A stretch of DNA of 64,000 nt. It comes from Tolypothrix sp. PCC 7910. Lineage in GTDB: Bacteria; Cyanobacteriota; Cyanobacteriia; Cyanobacteriales; Nostocaceae. The position numbers and the translations under genes were made by a program. This document shows, one piece after another, positions 19,349-28,946 of the stretch (position 1 is the first letter of the stretch; every line of letters starts with the position of its first letter). The notes beneath the pieces are model-generated. The model ran no database searches. It saw only the letters and a list, made by a program, of their open reading frames with translations, and had not been told where the DNA came from. The stretch is from positions 3,907,501 to 3,971,500 of the forward strand of contig NZ_CP050440.1 in the NCBI RefSeq assembly GCF_011769525.1. The letters are read 5' to 3'.

Positions 19349-20644
19349 ATGGTTGAAGTTTATCTCTACTTATTTATAGGAATTTGTATTGCCCTGATTG
19401 CTTGGGGGCTAATTCGCCTGGAAAGGGTTTACCAATATCCTTTCTTTATGGCAGCTATTTTTATCTCATTTATTTTACCTCAAGCGATCGCCCTAGTTAA
19501 TGACTCTTTTAGCTCAGTAGTCAGCCAAGCAGCCCTAGAAAGAGTTTTATTATATTCATGTATGTGTGCTGCAATGTGCTGGCTGGGGTATCAATCTAAG
19601 CCCAATAGCAAATGGCTAGCCAAACTAGATATGCCAATAGATGAGGGCAAGCTATTTAAAGCAGGAATTATACTCCTAGCTGTAGGACATTTATGCTATT
19701 TTTTGCTATCTAAAATAAATATCCAAACAGGAGCTAATGGTAACTGGACAGGCCCAGCTACTATCTTGTCTTTCTTCGGCAGTGTAATCTACCTGGCTCT
19801 GCCACTCTTCTTATTAAATGCTCTAAAGCGTCCCAATTTTATAAATATTACACTAGCAATAATAGCTGCTTATCCTATATTAGAAGCTATTATTTTAGCT
19901 GGTCGTCGGCAGCCTACTATGGCTTTTTTAATTACCATAGGCCTATCATTTTTCTTAGTGAAAAACTACATACCTCCTAGATGGTTGTTTATTGTAGGGA
20001 TTGTTAGTGCGGTTTTTATTATCCCTGTATTAGGTCAAATAAGAGGGGATTTTTGGACTTTACTTTTTGGCGGAGACTGGCAGGCTCTTATATCAATTTC
20101 TCAACAAAATTTAGAATCAATTACACAAGGAAAGGTATTAGAATTACGCAATGCTGCTTTAATGATGGATGCTTCTGAAAACTTCAATAAATATGGTTAC
20201 GGTACTGGATTTTGGGATGGGATTGTTTTTCAGTTTGTACCAGGACAAATTGTAGGATTTGATGTCAAAGAATCTCTACAATTTAAACTGGGAACATTTG
20301 AAGATTTAAAAGATATATACAGTTACAATATTCATAATGGCACAACAACTACTGGAATAGGCGATTCCTTTGTTGAATTTAGTTATTTCGGCTGTCTAAT
20401 TTTTGCTAGTATTGGATATTTATTTAAAACATTTTGGATATCAATAATATATCGAGGTAGTCTTATTAGTACTCTCTTATATATTGGATTAATTGATTCA
20501 GCTATGATTGGTATCACTCATGGCATAGCTAGATTTTTGCAAGAGTTCATTTTTAAGTCAGGCGTGTTATTTTTACTAGCCTATTTTTCTAGGCAAAAAT
20601 TTGTTTTTAATTACCAAAACGTAAATCCAAAAGTTAATTCATAA
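19349..20644 (+). CDS. Wzy-like polysaccharide polymerase / O-antigen ligase-like membrane protein
   Basis: Integral membrane protein of 431 residues with about ten or eleven hydrophobic helices and one long hydrophilic loop (about 220-335). That loop contains the segment NKYGYGTGFWDGIVFQFVPG and the acidic IGDSFVEFSYFG. This topology and a large periplasmic loop with conserved charged residues typify Wzy polymerases of the oligosaccharide-repeat-unit family. Its presence beside an ABC exporter is notable, because ABC-dependent pathways do not normally need Wzy. Assignment rests on topology and context. Confidence 0.72.
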   Translation: MVEVYLYLFIGICIALIAWGLIRLERVYQYPFFMAAIFISFILPQAIALVNDSFSSVVSQAALERVLLYSCMCAAMCWLGYQSKPNSKWLAKLDMPIDEGKLFKAGIILLAVGHLCYFLLSKINIQTGANGNWTGPATILSFFGSVIYLALPLFLLNALKRPNFINITLAIIAAYPILEAIILAGRRQPTMAFLITIGLSFFLVKNYIPPRWLFIVGIVSAVFIIPVLGQIRGDFWTLLFGGDWQALISISQQNLESITQGKVLELRNAALMMDASENFNKYGYGTGFWDGIVFQFVPGQIVGFDVKESLQFKLGTFEDLKDIYSYNIHNGTTTTGIGDSFVEFSYFGCLIFASIGYLFKTFWISIIYRGSLISTLLYIGLIDSAMIGITHGIARFLQEFIFKSGVLFLLAYFSRQKFVFNYQNVNPKVNS

Positions 20645-20659
20645 CTAATATTCATACTG

Positions 20660-21790
20660 ATGCTATTTAAATTAACTAAAATTTGTGCCAATTACGGACC
20701 ATATCATTTAGCAAGGCTCGAATATGCTTATAATAAATTCAAAGCTAAAGAATGGGAAGTTTTTGGGCTTGAGTTAGCTCGATATGAAGAAGAATATCCG
20801 TGGCAAATACAAGTTACAAAATCTCAATGCAAAATTATTTCAGTCATTAATGACTGTACATTGGAAAAGGCAAAGTTCATTCGATTATTGTATAAATTAA
20901 TCTCACTTTTGAACCAAACCTCTCCTGATGCTGTAGCAATCTCTGGTTATGCTCGTCCCTCTATGCTATCTGCCTGGTTGTGGTGTCTCTGGTATCGTAA
21001 ACCGGCTATTCTTTTGTCTGAAACAACAGAAGATGATGAGCCTCGTTCTTGGTGGAAAGAAAAAATCAAAAGCTGGCTAGTTAAGAGATACCAAGCTGCT
21101 TTAGTAGGTGGGCAACCTCACAAACGTTACTTAATCAAGTTAGGAATGCCTGCTGATGCTATTTTTTTAGGTTATGACGTAGTTGGTAATCATGTCTTTC
21201 ATCCTGAGCGCATCAAATCTTTACCATCTCCATTAAATAAGCCCTTCTTTCTAGCAATTAATAGATTTATTACCAAAAAAAACTTACCATTTTTGCTTTC
21301 AGCTTATGCCGCTTATCGCCAAGTCTTAGGTGATAAAGCTTGGGATTTAGTTCTTTGTGGTGATGGTGAATTACGTTTGCAATTAGAAGCTAAAATTGTC
21401 GCTCATCAACTCCAAGATTACATTCACTTGCCTGGGTTTCTCCAACAGGAGCAGCTTTTACCTTACTTTGCTCATGCAAATTGCTTTATTCACACTAGTA
21501 TTCAAGAACAATGGGGACTAGTAGTTAATGAAGCAATGGCAGCAGGGTTACCTGTATTAGTTTCTAAGCGATGTGGCTGTTTTGAAGATTTAGTAATTGA
21601 AGGAGTCAATGGCTTTGGTTTTGATCCAACAGATATAGAACAATTAACAGCCTTGATGCTAAAAATGAGTTCTGAAGAAGTTAATTTAAAGGTAATGGGT
21701 AAAGCATCTCTAGAACATATTCAAAATTTCTCACCAGCATATTTTTCTGATGGCTTGATGCAAGCAATTAATTATGCCATAACGCACTAA
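20660..21790 (+). CDS. Family 4 glycosyltransferase
   Basis: GT-B glycosyltransferase of 376 residues. The first strand and acceptor loop are FKLTKICANYGPYHLARLEY; AINRFITKKNLPFLL opens the donor domain. QEQWGLVVNEAMAAGLPVLVS (about 283-303) is the E-x7-E motif. It lies 15 bp after the Wzy-like gene. The sugar donor is unknown. Confidence 0.88.
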   Translation: MLFKLTKICANYGPYHLARLEYAYNKFKAKEWEVFGLELARYEEEYPWQIQVTKSQCKIISVINDCTLEKAKFIRLLYKLISLLNQTSPDAVAISGYARPSMLSAWLWCLWYRKPAILLSETTEDDEPRSWWKEKIKSWLVKRYQAALVGGQPHKRYLIKLGMPADAIFLGYDVVGNHVFHPERIKSLPSPLNKPFFLAINRFITKKNLPFLLSAYAAYRQVLGDKAWDLVLCGDGELRLQLEAKIVAHQLQDYIHLPGFLQQEQLLPYFAHANCFIHTSIQEQWGLVVNEAMAAGLPVLVSKRCGCFEDLVIEGVNGFGFDPTDIEQLTALMLKMSSEEVNLKVMGKASLEHIQNFSPAYFSDGLMQAINYAITH

Positions 21791-21805
21791 AAAATTAATA
21801 TTTAC

Positions 21806-21931
21806 AGGACTTACGCAAGCAAAATTTGTAATTGAGACTGGAACGTATTGTAAGGAAGTAATCTCATGATTTTAAGCGATTACGTCGCTATGCTCGTAAT
21901 GACGTAATTCCGTGACTTGCGTGTAAGTCCT
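21806..21931. mobile_element. MITE-like element with terminal inverted repeats
   Basis: A 126-bp non-coding element ending in inverted repeats: AGGACTTACGCAAG at the left (21806) and CTTGCGTGTAAGTCCT at the right (to 21931), which pair with one two-base bulge. It has no gene. GGACTTACGC-type ends are common in Nostoc-group genomes as transposon-derived miniature elements (from general knowledge). It occupies the first part of the 430-bp gap between two glycosyltransferase genes; nothing else is recognisable in 21932-22220. Confidence 0.65.
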
Positions 21932-22220
21932 AATTTATCTATAACAAGCAAAATTAAAAACCTTTCTTGAAAAATTTTTATATCAGTTGGCTATTTAAAT
22001 AATAGTTGACTAGTTTATTCTTAATAAATATGCCAACCTTTAAAACGTAAAATCGCTGCTTTGCTATTACTACTATTCTGGTTTAGAAACGCATTGTGAA
22101 CTAAAACATATTCCGCAAATACTTCACTAAATCTTGCTCATCATGAAATTTAAATTTAATTATGTTGAGCCACCTATGTACATCTTATTTATTTAACATT
22201 TCTACCGAATTAGTATATCT

Positions 22221-23438
22221 ATGAAAGTTCTACATATTGTTCCAGGTATTGGATCGGTGTATGGTGGTCCTGCTACATCTATTCTCAACTTAGTTAAGTC
22301 CTTGGCTCTTCTTGGCATTGAAGTTGATATTGTGACCACTAATGCCAACGGTTACTATCAGTTAAATGTTCCATTGCAAACCTGGATACAACAGGATGGA
22401 TATCGTATTCAGTACTTTCCTTGTTTGTACATGAACGATTATAAAATTAGTATGTCAATGACAAATTGGTTATTATGGCATATCCGTGACTACGATGTAG
22501 TAAATACTCACGCTATTTTTTCTTATGCTAATTTACCAGCTTATTGGATTACTAAATTTTTTAATATCCCTAATATCATTCATCCACATGGTATGTTAGA
22601 GGATTGGGCACTAAATTACAAAAATTGGAAAAAATTACCCTACTATAACCTAATTGAAAAGCAGGCTCTGCAAGTTGCTAAAGCAATTAGAGTACTAGCA
22701 TATTCAGAAGTAGAAAGTATAAAACATCTTGGCTTAAAAACTCCTTTAGCTTTTGTACCTAATGGTATTTGGCAAGAAGATTTTATAGAACTAACCAATT
22801 CAGAGTATTTCTATCAAAAATTTCCACAAACTAGGGATAAGAACATAATTCTATTTCTTGGGCGCATTGATCCCAAAAAAGGATTGGACATATTAGCTAA
22901 AGCATTTGGTAAAATACACGAGAAGTTCCCTAAAGCACACTTAGTTATAGCAGGCCCCGACAACATTAATTTTCTCCCTAAAGTCAAAAAATATTTTGCA
23001 GAGGCTAAATGTTTAGACGCTGTTACTTTTACAGGTATGCTAACTGGTTCTTCCAAAAATGCTGCACTAGCAGCAGCAGATATGTATGTGGCACCTTCTT
23101 ACTCTGAAGGATTCAGTATGTCTGTGCTGGAAGGTATGGCTGCAGGATTACCTTGTGTGATTACCACAGGCTGTAATTTTCCTGAAGCTGCAGTGGCTGA
23201 GGCTGCTCATGTAGTCGATATTGACTCAGATGCGATCGCAAACGCTTTAATTCATTGCCTAACTAATCCAGAAGCAGCAAAAATTATGGGTGATCGCGCT
23301 CGTCAATTAGTTTTTGAAAAATATACATGGGAAAATATTGCCTTACAAATGAAACAAATCTACACAAATATTCTTGAGAAAAATCCTATTTCTACCATTA
23401 GTGAACTCAGTCACGAATCTGGAGCTATTAAAATATAA
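22221..23438 (+). CDS. Family 4 glycosyltransferase
   Basis: GT-B protein of 405 residues. KVLHIVPGIGSVYGGPATSI is the acceptor-site loop; IILFLGRIDPKKGLDIL opens the donor domain; SYSEGFSMSVLEGMAAGLP (about 292-311) is the E-x7-E motif. The GGPATSI form is typical of PelF/WcaI-like retaining transferases. The 430-bp upstream gap carrying a MITE-like element suggests a new transcription unit. Confidence 0.9.
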   Translation: MKVLHIVPGIGSVYGGPATSILNLVKSLALLGIEVDIVTTNANGYYQLNVPLQTWIQQDGYRIQYFPCLYMNDYKISMSMTNWLLWHIRDYDVVNTHAIFSYANLPAYWITKFFNIPNIIHPHGMLEDWALNYKNWKKLPYYNLIEKQALQVAKAIRVLAYSEVESIKHLGLKTPLAFVPNGIWQEDFIELTNSEYFYQKFPQTRDKNIILFLGRIDPKKGLDILAKAFGKIHEKFPKAHLVIAGPDNINFLPKVKKYFAEAKCLDAVTFTGMLTGSSKNAALAAADMYVAPSYSEGFSMSVLEGMAAGLPCVITTGCNFPEAAVAEAAHVVDIDSDAIANALIHCLTNPEAAKIMGDRARQLVFEKYTWENIALQMKQIYTNILEKNPISTISELSHESGAIKI

Positions 23439-23474
23439 TTTCTACTAATATCAAGTACTAGTATTATTACGAGA

Positions 23475-23640
23475 ATCATCAATCAGGGCATGAGCATGCT
23501 TATCTAGTCAGCCTGCTTATGAAGATGATATTTGAAACTGTATCGCCAACATACACAAATTAACAAAAGCCTCGGATTTTAGATATTGGCTGTGGTAATA
23601 GCAAAAGTTTCAGACTGTGACTTAGCCAAGATACAAAATA
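23475..23640 (+). pseudogene. Remnant of a SAM-dependent methyltransferase
   Basis: Conceptual translation gives AYEDDI, then a TGA, then NCIANIHKLTK. After a one-base frame change at about 23567 it gives KPRILDIGCGNSKSFRL (23567-23617), an intact methyltransferase motif I (LDxGCGN), followed by a TGA. Only about 50 codons are left, broken by one stop and one frameshift, so this is a decayed gene fragment. The order of motifs is what a class I methyltransferase N-terminus would show. Outer limits are approximate. Confidence 0.55.
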
Positions 23641-23669
23641 TTTCAAGTAAATGAAGTATATAGGTAGGT

Positions 23670-23800
23670 GCACAAAATTTTGTGCCTCTATGATTATTTC
23701 CTCCTGCGTCGCTCTCCGCGTTAGTGCAGCGGCTCTTAGAGAAGGCTTTACGCTGCGCTAACAGAATCGTTCATAGGAGGAACACCGATCAGCATCTGAC
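23670..23800. repeat. Dispersed palindromic repeats in an intergenic region
   Basis: The 492-bp gap before the next gene holds, after the methyltransferase remnant, a perfect 16-bp palindrome GCACAAAATTTTGTGC (23670-23685). It also holds a GC-rich hairpin whose arms GTTAGTGCAGCG and CGCTGCGCTAAC pair with one G-T mismatch (about 23721-23762). Such GC-rich hairpins in an AT-rich spacer are typical of Nostocales dispersed repeats. No coding potential is seen. Confidence 0.55.
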
Positions 23801-23930
23801 TCTCTAATGTTAATTAGGGGGATTTTCCTATTAATACTTGTCAGTTATCTTTTCTGTTTTAAGTATTTACACGTTTGCAGGCTTCAATTTACATAAGGCA
23901 TTTTAAATAAACAATCCAAATAAATCTGCC

Positions 23931-24698
23931 ATGCTAGAACAAATCACTCCTCTCATTCTCACCTACAATGAAGAGTCAAATCTTAATCACACTCTTCAGC
24001 GCCTAAAATGGGCAAATAAGATTGTAATTATTGACAGTTTTAGTACTGATAGAACTCTAGAGATTTTAAAATTATATCCTCAGGTTCAGCTATTTCAGCG
24101 AAAATTTGATAACCACACTTCGCAATGGAATTATGGTTTAGAGCAAGTTCGATCAGAATGGGTTCTTTCCCTTGATGCCGATTACGTGATCACAGATGAA
24201 CTACTCTCAGAAATTCAAGAACTTTCTTTAGATGCTTCTATTAACGGCTACTTTGTTCAGTTTAAATACTGTGTATTTGGCAAACCACTGCACGGAGCCT
24301 TGCTACCTCCCCGCCAATTACTATTCCGAAAATCTAAAGCTATTTATATTGATGATGGACACACCCAACTGTTAAAGGTTAAAGGTAAATCTAGTAAACT
24401 TACTGCCTATATTTATCATGATGATCGCAAACCTTTAAGCCGTTGGCTATGGGCACAGGATCGCTACATGGTAATTGAAGCTAGAAAATTGCTAGAAACA
24501 CCAAACAGTGAGCTCAGTTTAGGCGATCGCATTCGCAAACAAAAAATTCTTGCACCCATAATTATCTTAGTATACTGCCTGATTATCAAAGGTGGTATTC
24601 TTGATGGCTGGCGAGGCTTTTATTATGCATTTCAACGAGTATTAGCTGAAATTTTGCTAGCCATTCATATCATTGAATCAGAAAGATATAAGGCTTAA
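23931..24698 (+). CDS. Family 2 glycosyltransferase (WaaE/KdtX-like)
   Basis: GT-A protein of 255 residues. LILTYNEESNLNHTLQRLKW and IVIIDSFSTDRTLEIL are the WaaE/KdtX-type beta-glycosyltransferase signatures, with WVLSLDADYVIT (DxD about 83-85) as the metal site. The C-terminal IRKQKILAPIIILVYCLIIKGGILDGW region is a conserved membrane-associated tail that recruits the enzyme to its lipid-linked acceptor. Likely transfers glucose or a similar hexose; the donor is inferred from the family. Confidence 0.88.
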   Translation: MLEQITPLILTYNEESNLNHTLQRLKWANKIVIIDSFSTDRTLEILKLYPQVQLFQRKFDNHTSQWNYGLEQVRSEWVLSLDADYVITDELLSEIQELSLDASINGYFVQFKYCVFGKPLHGALLPPRQLLFRKSKAIYIDDGHTQLLKVKGKSSKLTAYIYHDDRKPLSRWLWAQDRYMVIEARKLLETPNSELSLGDRIRKQKILAPIIILVYCLIIKGGILDGWRGFYYAFQRVLAEILLAIHIIESERYKA

Positions 24699-24755
24699 TC
24701 TTCTCATAAAAGCTCAATAGAGCTATATTTTCTTCAATTTATAATTATTAATTAC

Positions 24756-25856
24756 ATGAATAATAGCTCAAGATTTATAGGGATAGATTTATTAAAAATC
24801 CTTTCAGCTTATGCTGTAGTATATATACATTCACAAGGCGGAAATTATGGAGATACAGGCTATTGGGCTGCAAAAATTGGAATTTTTTTTAATCTATTTG
24901 CTGTACCATTCTTTTTAGCAGTATCTTTTTATTTTTTATTAAAAAAGATTTATTCTGACAATAAAGGATATTCATTGACTGCAAGATTAAAATTTCTTGC
25001 CTTACCTTATGTAGTTTGGACTTTAATATATTTATTATTTAGAATTGTTAAATACTTAACCCACCATGAAATTTCTAAAATGCTTGCTTTATTTGGCGAT
25101 CCTATAGCAATTTTATTCTTAGGAGGAGCAGCAGTTCAATTATACTTTATCCCCCTTTTGATATCCGGAATAATTTGTTTTGATATTGTTAATAAAATAA
25201 TTAATAAAAGCTTATTTTATAATTTAAAAATAATATTTTTATTGGCTATTTTGAGTATTGGAATTTACGAAGTAGTTTTAGATACTGGTAATGCTTTTCA
25301 TCTAGGCAAAAACTTAGCGTTTATTAACCTTGTCAACTCTACTATTCCTGAATTAAATAATAATCAAATAATTAGATTATTATTGGTAGAACTTTCCTGG
25401 TTTTTAAGGTGTCTGCCATATATTTTTCTGGCTATGATTTTGAATCATCCAATTTTGAATAGGATGATTTTGAAACTTAGTAATAAATACATAGTTATAA
25501 TTTTTGGGTTAGCATTTTTTCTCCATGTATATTCAGTATTTTTTAATTTAATATTTCCACCTTTTATAAATGAAATAATAATTACCTACCTTTATGTGGT
25601 TTTTAGTATCTTACTGTCAAATAAGATGTCGGATAACTATTGGCTGAAAAATATTTCTGTATGTTCTTTTGGAATATATTTAATACATCATCTTCTAGTC
25701 GAATTTATTAGACCAGTTATATATAAATTTTATCCTGGTAGTATTACATTGATTACAGTATCAACCTGTGCTATGATTAGTTTTCTTTTAAGTTGGCTAT
25801 TCGTGTTTTATTTAAGAAAATATACAAAAGTTCGAGTATTATTGTTTGGTAATTAA
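24756..25856 (+). CDS. Acyltransferase 3 family membrane protein
   Basis: Integral membrane protein of 366 residues with about ten helices. RFIGIDLLKILSAYAVVYIHS is the family's first helix with the catalytic-type His after it. Family members (OafA/WcfH type) move acetyl or other acyl groups on to polysaccharides in the periplasmic leaflet. The gene is very AT-rich (Lys/Ile/Asn-rich protein) compared with the YdcF gene after it, which may reflect lateral acquisition. Confidence 0.85.
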   Translation: MNNSSRFIGIDLLKILSAYAVVYIHSQGGNYGDTGYWAAKIGIFFNLFAVPFFLAVSFYFLLKKIYSDNKGYSLTARLKFLALPYVVWTLIYLLFRIVKYLTHHEISKMLALFGDPIAILFLGGAAVQLYFIPLLISGIICFDIVNKIINKSLFYNLKIIFLLAILSIGIYEVVLDTGNAFHLGKNLAFINLVNSTIPELNNNQIIRLLLVELSWFLRCLPYIFLAMILNHPILNRMILKLSNKYIVIIFGLAFFLHVYSVFFNLIFPPFINEIIITYLYVVFSILLSNKMSDNYWLKNISVCSFGIYLIHHLLVEFIRPVIYKFYPGSITLITVSTCAMISFLLSWLFVFYLRKYTKVRVLLFGN

Positions 25857-25944
25857 ATTACTTAAAAAAGCTTAAATTAGATTGCTAGAATTTTATTTGT
25901 TAGTCTATGAATATTAATAATCAAGAGATATAAGCTTTTTGATC

Positions 25945-26520
25945 ATGATGAAAAGGTTGCATCGGCAACTCAAAAAATATAGTCTATTGACCCTAGTATC
26001 TATTATCCTAGCGGTATGGAGCTTCATTCCTATACAAATAGCGATCGCATTTTACCAAGCTCCCCAACCGCAAGCGATCCTCACCTTGGGCGGAGGCCCT
26101 GAGCGAGAAGAATTCACAGCCCAATTTGCCAGGCAACATCCGACTTTAGATATCTGGGTTTCCAGCGGCGCATCTGCAGATCACGCCCGTACCATCTTCT
26201 ACAACGCAGATATCCCATACAGCCGCCTTCACCTCGATTACCGTGCGGTTGACACAGTTACAAATTTTACTAGCCTAGTTTCTGACTTGAAACAAAGACA
26301 TATTCAGCATATTTACCTAATTACCTCGGCTTTCCATATGCCCAGAGCAAAGACCATAGCAATTATAGTTCTGGGTAGTCAAGGCATTATCTTTACTGCT
26401 GTCTCCATCCCTTCCCAACAACCTAGAGAATCTATTCCCCGTATTCTCCGAGACATTGGTCGCGCCCTCATTTGGGTGATCTCTGGGCGTACTGGAGCTA
26501 GCCTCAATCCTAATCTGTAA
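25945..26520 (+). CDS. YdcF/DUF218-family membrane-anchored protein
   Basis: Protein of 191 residues from the ATG at 25945. A hydrophobic segment (about 12-34) is a signal anchor; the following domain has AILTLGGGPEREEF, WVSSGASADHARTI, DTVTNF and LITSAFHMPRAKTIA, the four DUF218 motifs with conserved Gly, Asn and His/Arg. Family members such as ElyC/SanA/YdcF act in envelope carbohydrate metabolism, with undefined chemistry. The gene is in the polysaccharide locus 12 bp before an acetyltransferase gene. Confidence 0.85.
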   Translation: MMKRLHRQLKKYSLLTLVSIILAVWSFIPIQIAIAFYQAPQPQAILTLGGGPEREEFTAQFARQHPTLDIWVSSGASADHARTIFYNADIPYSRLHLDYRAVDTVTNFTSLVSDLKQRHIQHIYLITSAFHMPRAKTIAIIVLGSQGIIFTAVSIPSQQPRESIPRILRDIGRALIWVISGRTGASLNPNL

Positions 26521-26532
26521 TTAACTAAATTT

Positions 26533-27183
26533 ATGATGCATCTAGATAACTATACACTGGGTAGTTATACCCCAGGCGCACCTTACTGGAAACAAGTTTT
26601 GTGGCACTTCCTCGGTTCGCCTTTAGTTGAAAGTAATTGGTTGCCATTTTCAACTTTGAAGGTTTGGGTACTTCGCAGTTTTGGCGCGAGTATTGGTCAA
26701 AAAGTCCGTATTAAGCCAGGAGTACGGGTAAAGTTTCCTTGGCGTTTAACGGTTGGTGATTTTGTTTGGATTGGAGAAGATACTTGGATTGATAACCTTG
26801 CACCTGTAGTAATTGAAAGTCATGTATGTTTATCGCAAGGTGTTTATCTCTGCACTGGTAATCATGATTGGTACCATCCAGATTTTAAACTGATTCCTGC
26901 AGCTATTCATATTCAAGAGAGTAGTTGGATTGCAGCTAAGTCGGTAATTGGCCCAGGAGTGACAGTAGGAAAGGGAGCAGTTCTAGCATTAGGAGGAGTG
27001 ACAGGACGCTTTTTAGAACCAATGACAATTTATGCAGGTAACCCAGCGCAACCTATTAAGAGCAGAGTTCAAGAAAAAGTAGAAGATGTACTTCACATCT
27101 CCCCAGCAGATGAATTTATTCATGTCCGCCGCATTGAGGATTTGGGAGTAGGAATTGGGGAAGAGGTAATGGGTAATGGGTAA
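26533..27183 (+). CDS. WcaF-like hexapeptide acetyltransferase
   Basis: Left-handed beta-helix acetyltransferase of 216 residues. It has hexapeptide turns such as VRIKPGVRV and SVIGPGVTVGKGAVLALGGV, the catalytic-site CTGNHDWYHPDF (His111, His115) and the closing YAGNPAQPIKSR. It is close to colanic acid WcaF/WcaB-type enzymes that O-acetylate exopolysaccharide. The last residues, EVMGNG and the stop codon, are encoded by a GGGTAAT tandem repeat that continues past the gene, so the C-terminal tail derives from repeat DNA. Confidence 0.9.
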   Translation: MMHLDNYTLGSYTPGAPYWKQVLWHFLGSPLVESNWLPFSTLKVWVLRSFGASIGQKVRIKPGVRVKFPWRLTVGDFVWIGEDTWIDNLAPVVIESHVCLSQGVYLCTGNHDWYHPDFKLIPAAIHIQESSWIAAKSVIGPGVTVGKGAVLALGGVTGRFLEPMTIYAGNPAQPIKSRVQEKVEDVLHISPADEFIHVRRIEDLGVGIGEEVMGNG

Positions 27184-27212
27184 TGGGTAATGGGTAATGG
27201 GTAATGGGTAAT
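27165..27212. repeat. Heptanucleotide tandem repeat (GGGTAAT)n
   Basis: Six full and one partial copies of GGGTAAT run without interruption through the acetyltransferase stop codon into the spacer. This is the short tandemly repeated repetitive (STRR) type known from heterocystous cyanobacteria. The rest of the 554-bp gap (to 27737) contains a second heptamer array and an AT-rich stretch but no gene. Confidence 0.9.
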
Positions 27213-27393
27213 AGGAATACGAGAGTTAGTAGACAAGAACAAAAGATAAATCTTAGTTTCCCTTCTAATTGGCTTGGGAACGGAAATCTGTATTGATTAA
27301 CGAAAGCCTACTGAAGGATGAGACTCATCTTTGGATTTCAAGCATTTAAGTAGGTTGGCGAAATTAAAGATAACTGGCTGAGGCTGTTATTGG

Positions 27394-27414
27394 TCATTGG
27401 TCATTGGTCATTGG
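27394..27414. repeat. Heptanucleotide tandem repeat (TCATTGG)3
   Basis: Three exact copies of TCATTGG. The same three-copy array recurs at 63296-63316, showing that it is a dispersed genomic family. Confidence 0.85.
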
Positions 27415-27737
27415 TAAGAATTTCAAAAATATTTATGTTTCTTAACATAGTTGAGTTTATTTTTACCGGCTTACTTAAGTGAACTTATATTGTTAGTTCG
27501 TAATTTGATGATGGGTGAGTCAACACGATAGCGCGATCGCTCAAAAATACAATTAATTTTATTATTTAAACATTTTTTAATAAACTTAATTTTTTATTAA
27601 CAATTTCAGTAACCAAACTCAACAACTGTTACCTTTTCTGGCACAAGTCGCTATTAGTTTGTAAAGGATAGTTGATAACTGTTGTCAAAGGTATGTCTAG
27701 AGAGGGAAACTAAGAATACAACACAGCAATTATTCTT

Positions 27738-28229
27738 ATGCATACTCTTTCTAACTCTCACTTCAAGCAGTCCTTTTGGCGGCCTGCTGTCTTATTAACT
27801 CTAGGCTTTTGGCTAGGTGCTAGCCTTCTTTTAGATTGGGTAATTATGCCTAGCCTTTATATTTCTGGCATGATGACCCAGGCAAGTTTTTCTACAGTTG
27901 GCTATGCGATTTTTTGGAATTTTAATCGCGTGGAATTATTGTCTGCTGCTGTAGTATTAACTGGCGTACTCGCTTTGAGCAAAACCCAAGTTAACTGGCG
28001 GCGTAATGGTCTTGTTTTGTCTGTGATCTTGCTAGCTATAGCTTTGCTAGATACCTATTTTTTAACTCCACAGATGAGTGCGATCGCAATTCATCTCAAT
28101 GCCTTTGATGCTGAGGCTACTATTCCCTCGTCGATGAATTTACTTCACGGCAGTTATTGGGTTTTGGAATTAGTGAAGTTAATAGCAGGCGGTGCGCTAT
28201 TAAACTGCTGCTGGAAACAAGAAGCTTAA
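27738..28229 (+). CDS. Small four-helix membrane protein of unknown function
   Basis: Protein of 163 residues with four hydrophobic segments (about 16-40, 51-78, 89-110, 136-157) joined by short loops. No catalytic motif is visible. The layout resembles DUF4149-type cyanobacterial membrane proteins, but I cannot assign it. It stands alone between two long spacers (554 and 717 bp), so it is probably transcribed from its own promoter. Confidence 0.75.
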   Translation: MHTLSNSHFKQSFWRPAVLLTLGFWLGASLLLDWVIMPSLYISGMMTQASFSTVGYAIFWNFNRVELLSAAVVLTGVLALSKTQVNWRRNGLVLSVILLAIALLDTYFLTPQMSAIAIHLNAFDAEATIPSSMNLLHGSYWVLELVKLIAGGALLNCCWKQEA

Positions 28230-28366
28230 ATAGGCAAGGGCGTAGAGATCTGATATCACAGGTGTAAGTTATTCACTTTTCAATAGGTTAAGCTATCTCC
28301 CTAAAAACCACTTGATTTTGTCAGGTGCAAAGATTTTTGAATATTAATGAAGTGAATTTTTTCTTT

Positions 28367-28402
28367 TGGTAGACGGGCACAATTCCGCTCTACCATTTTT
28401 TT
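28367..28402 (+). terminator. Rho-independent terminator-like hairpin
   Basis: TGGTAGA (28367-28373) pairs with TCTACCA (28389-28395), with an inner CGG/CCG extension, followed at once by seven T residues. It is 138 bp after the stop of the small membrane protein gene and could end its transcript, or that of an unrecognised RNA in the 717-bp gap 28230-28946, where no other feature is seen. Confidence 0.65.
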
Positions 28403-28946
28403 GACATATTGACCTATAAGTTTACCGTTGCCAGTAAGCTTATACTTCTATTTCCTCTTCCAAGATGGAAAAATACTGAAATTTTGGTATTAAAAATGTG
28501 GCTCTTCAGAAATTGGTATGCTAAAACTACATTATGAAAAGCTCGAACTGCTTGCTCTATAAAAAAGTATCAGTTATTGACTCAAATTTTATAGTTTTGT
28601 AGGGTTTAAAAGCTTTTTTATAACTTAATAGTAGATTTTGAGTCTTAATCATAGTTTGACCTAACGCATACTGAAAACCAAAAGTTTTCTAGTTTGAGAG
28701 ACATAGGTAGTCAGAATGTAGTATTGGATTGGCGAGCTTTTGATTTTGTAAATAACTCACGACAATATTATTAGTCAAAAACTATTTTTGACGCGATAGA
28801 TAGTTTACTAAGTAATCAATCTTCTCAGAGCGATCGCAGCAATCTTATGGCTGCAATTACAGAAAAACCTCGGTAAATTTATAGTTTTACCGCTTAATTT
28901 TGTGTAAGTAATTTTGTTTAACTTCTTATTGAATGAGCATAGAGCA

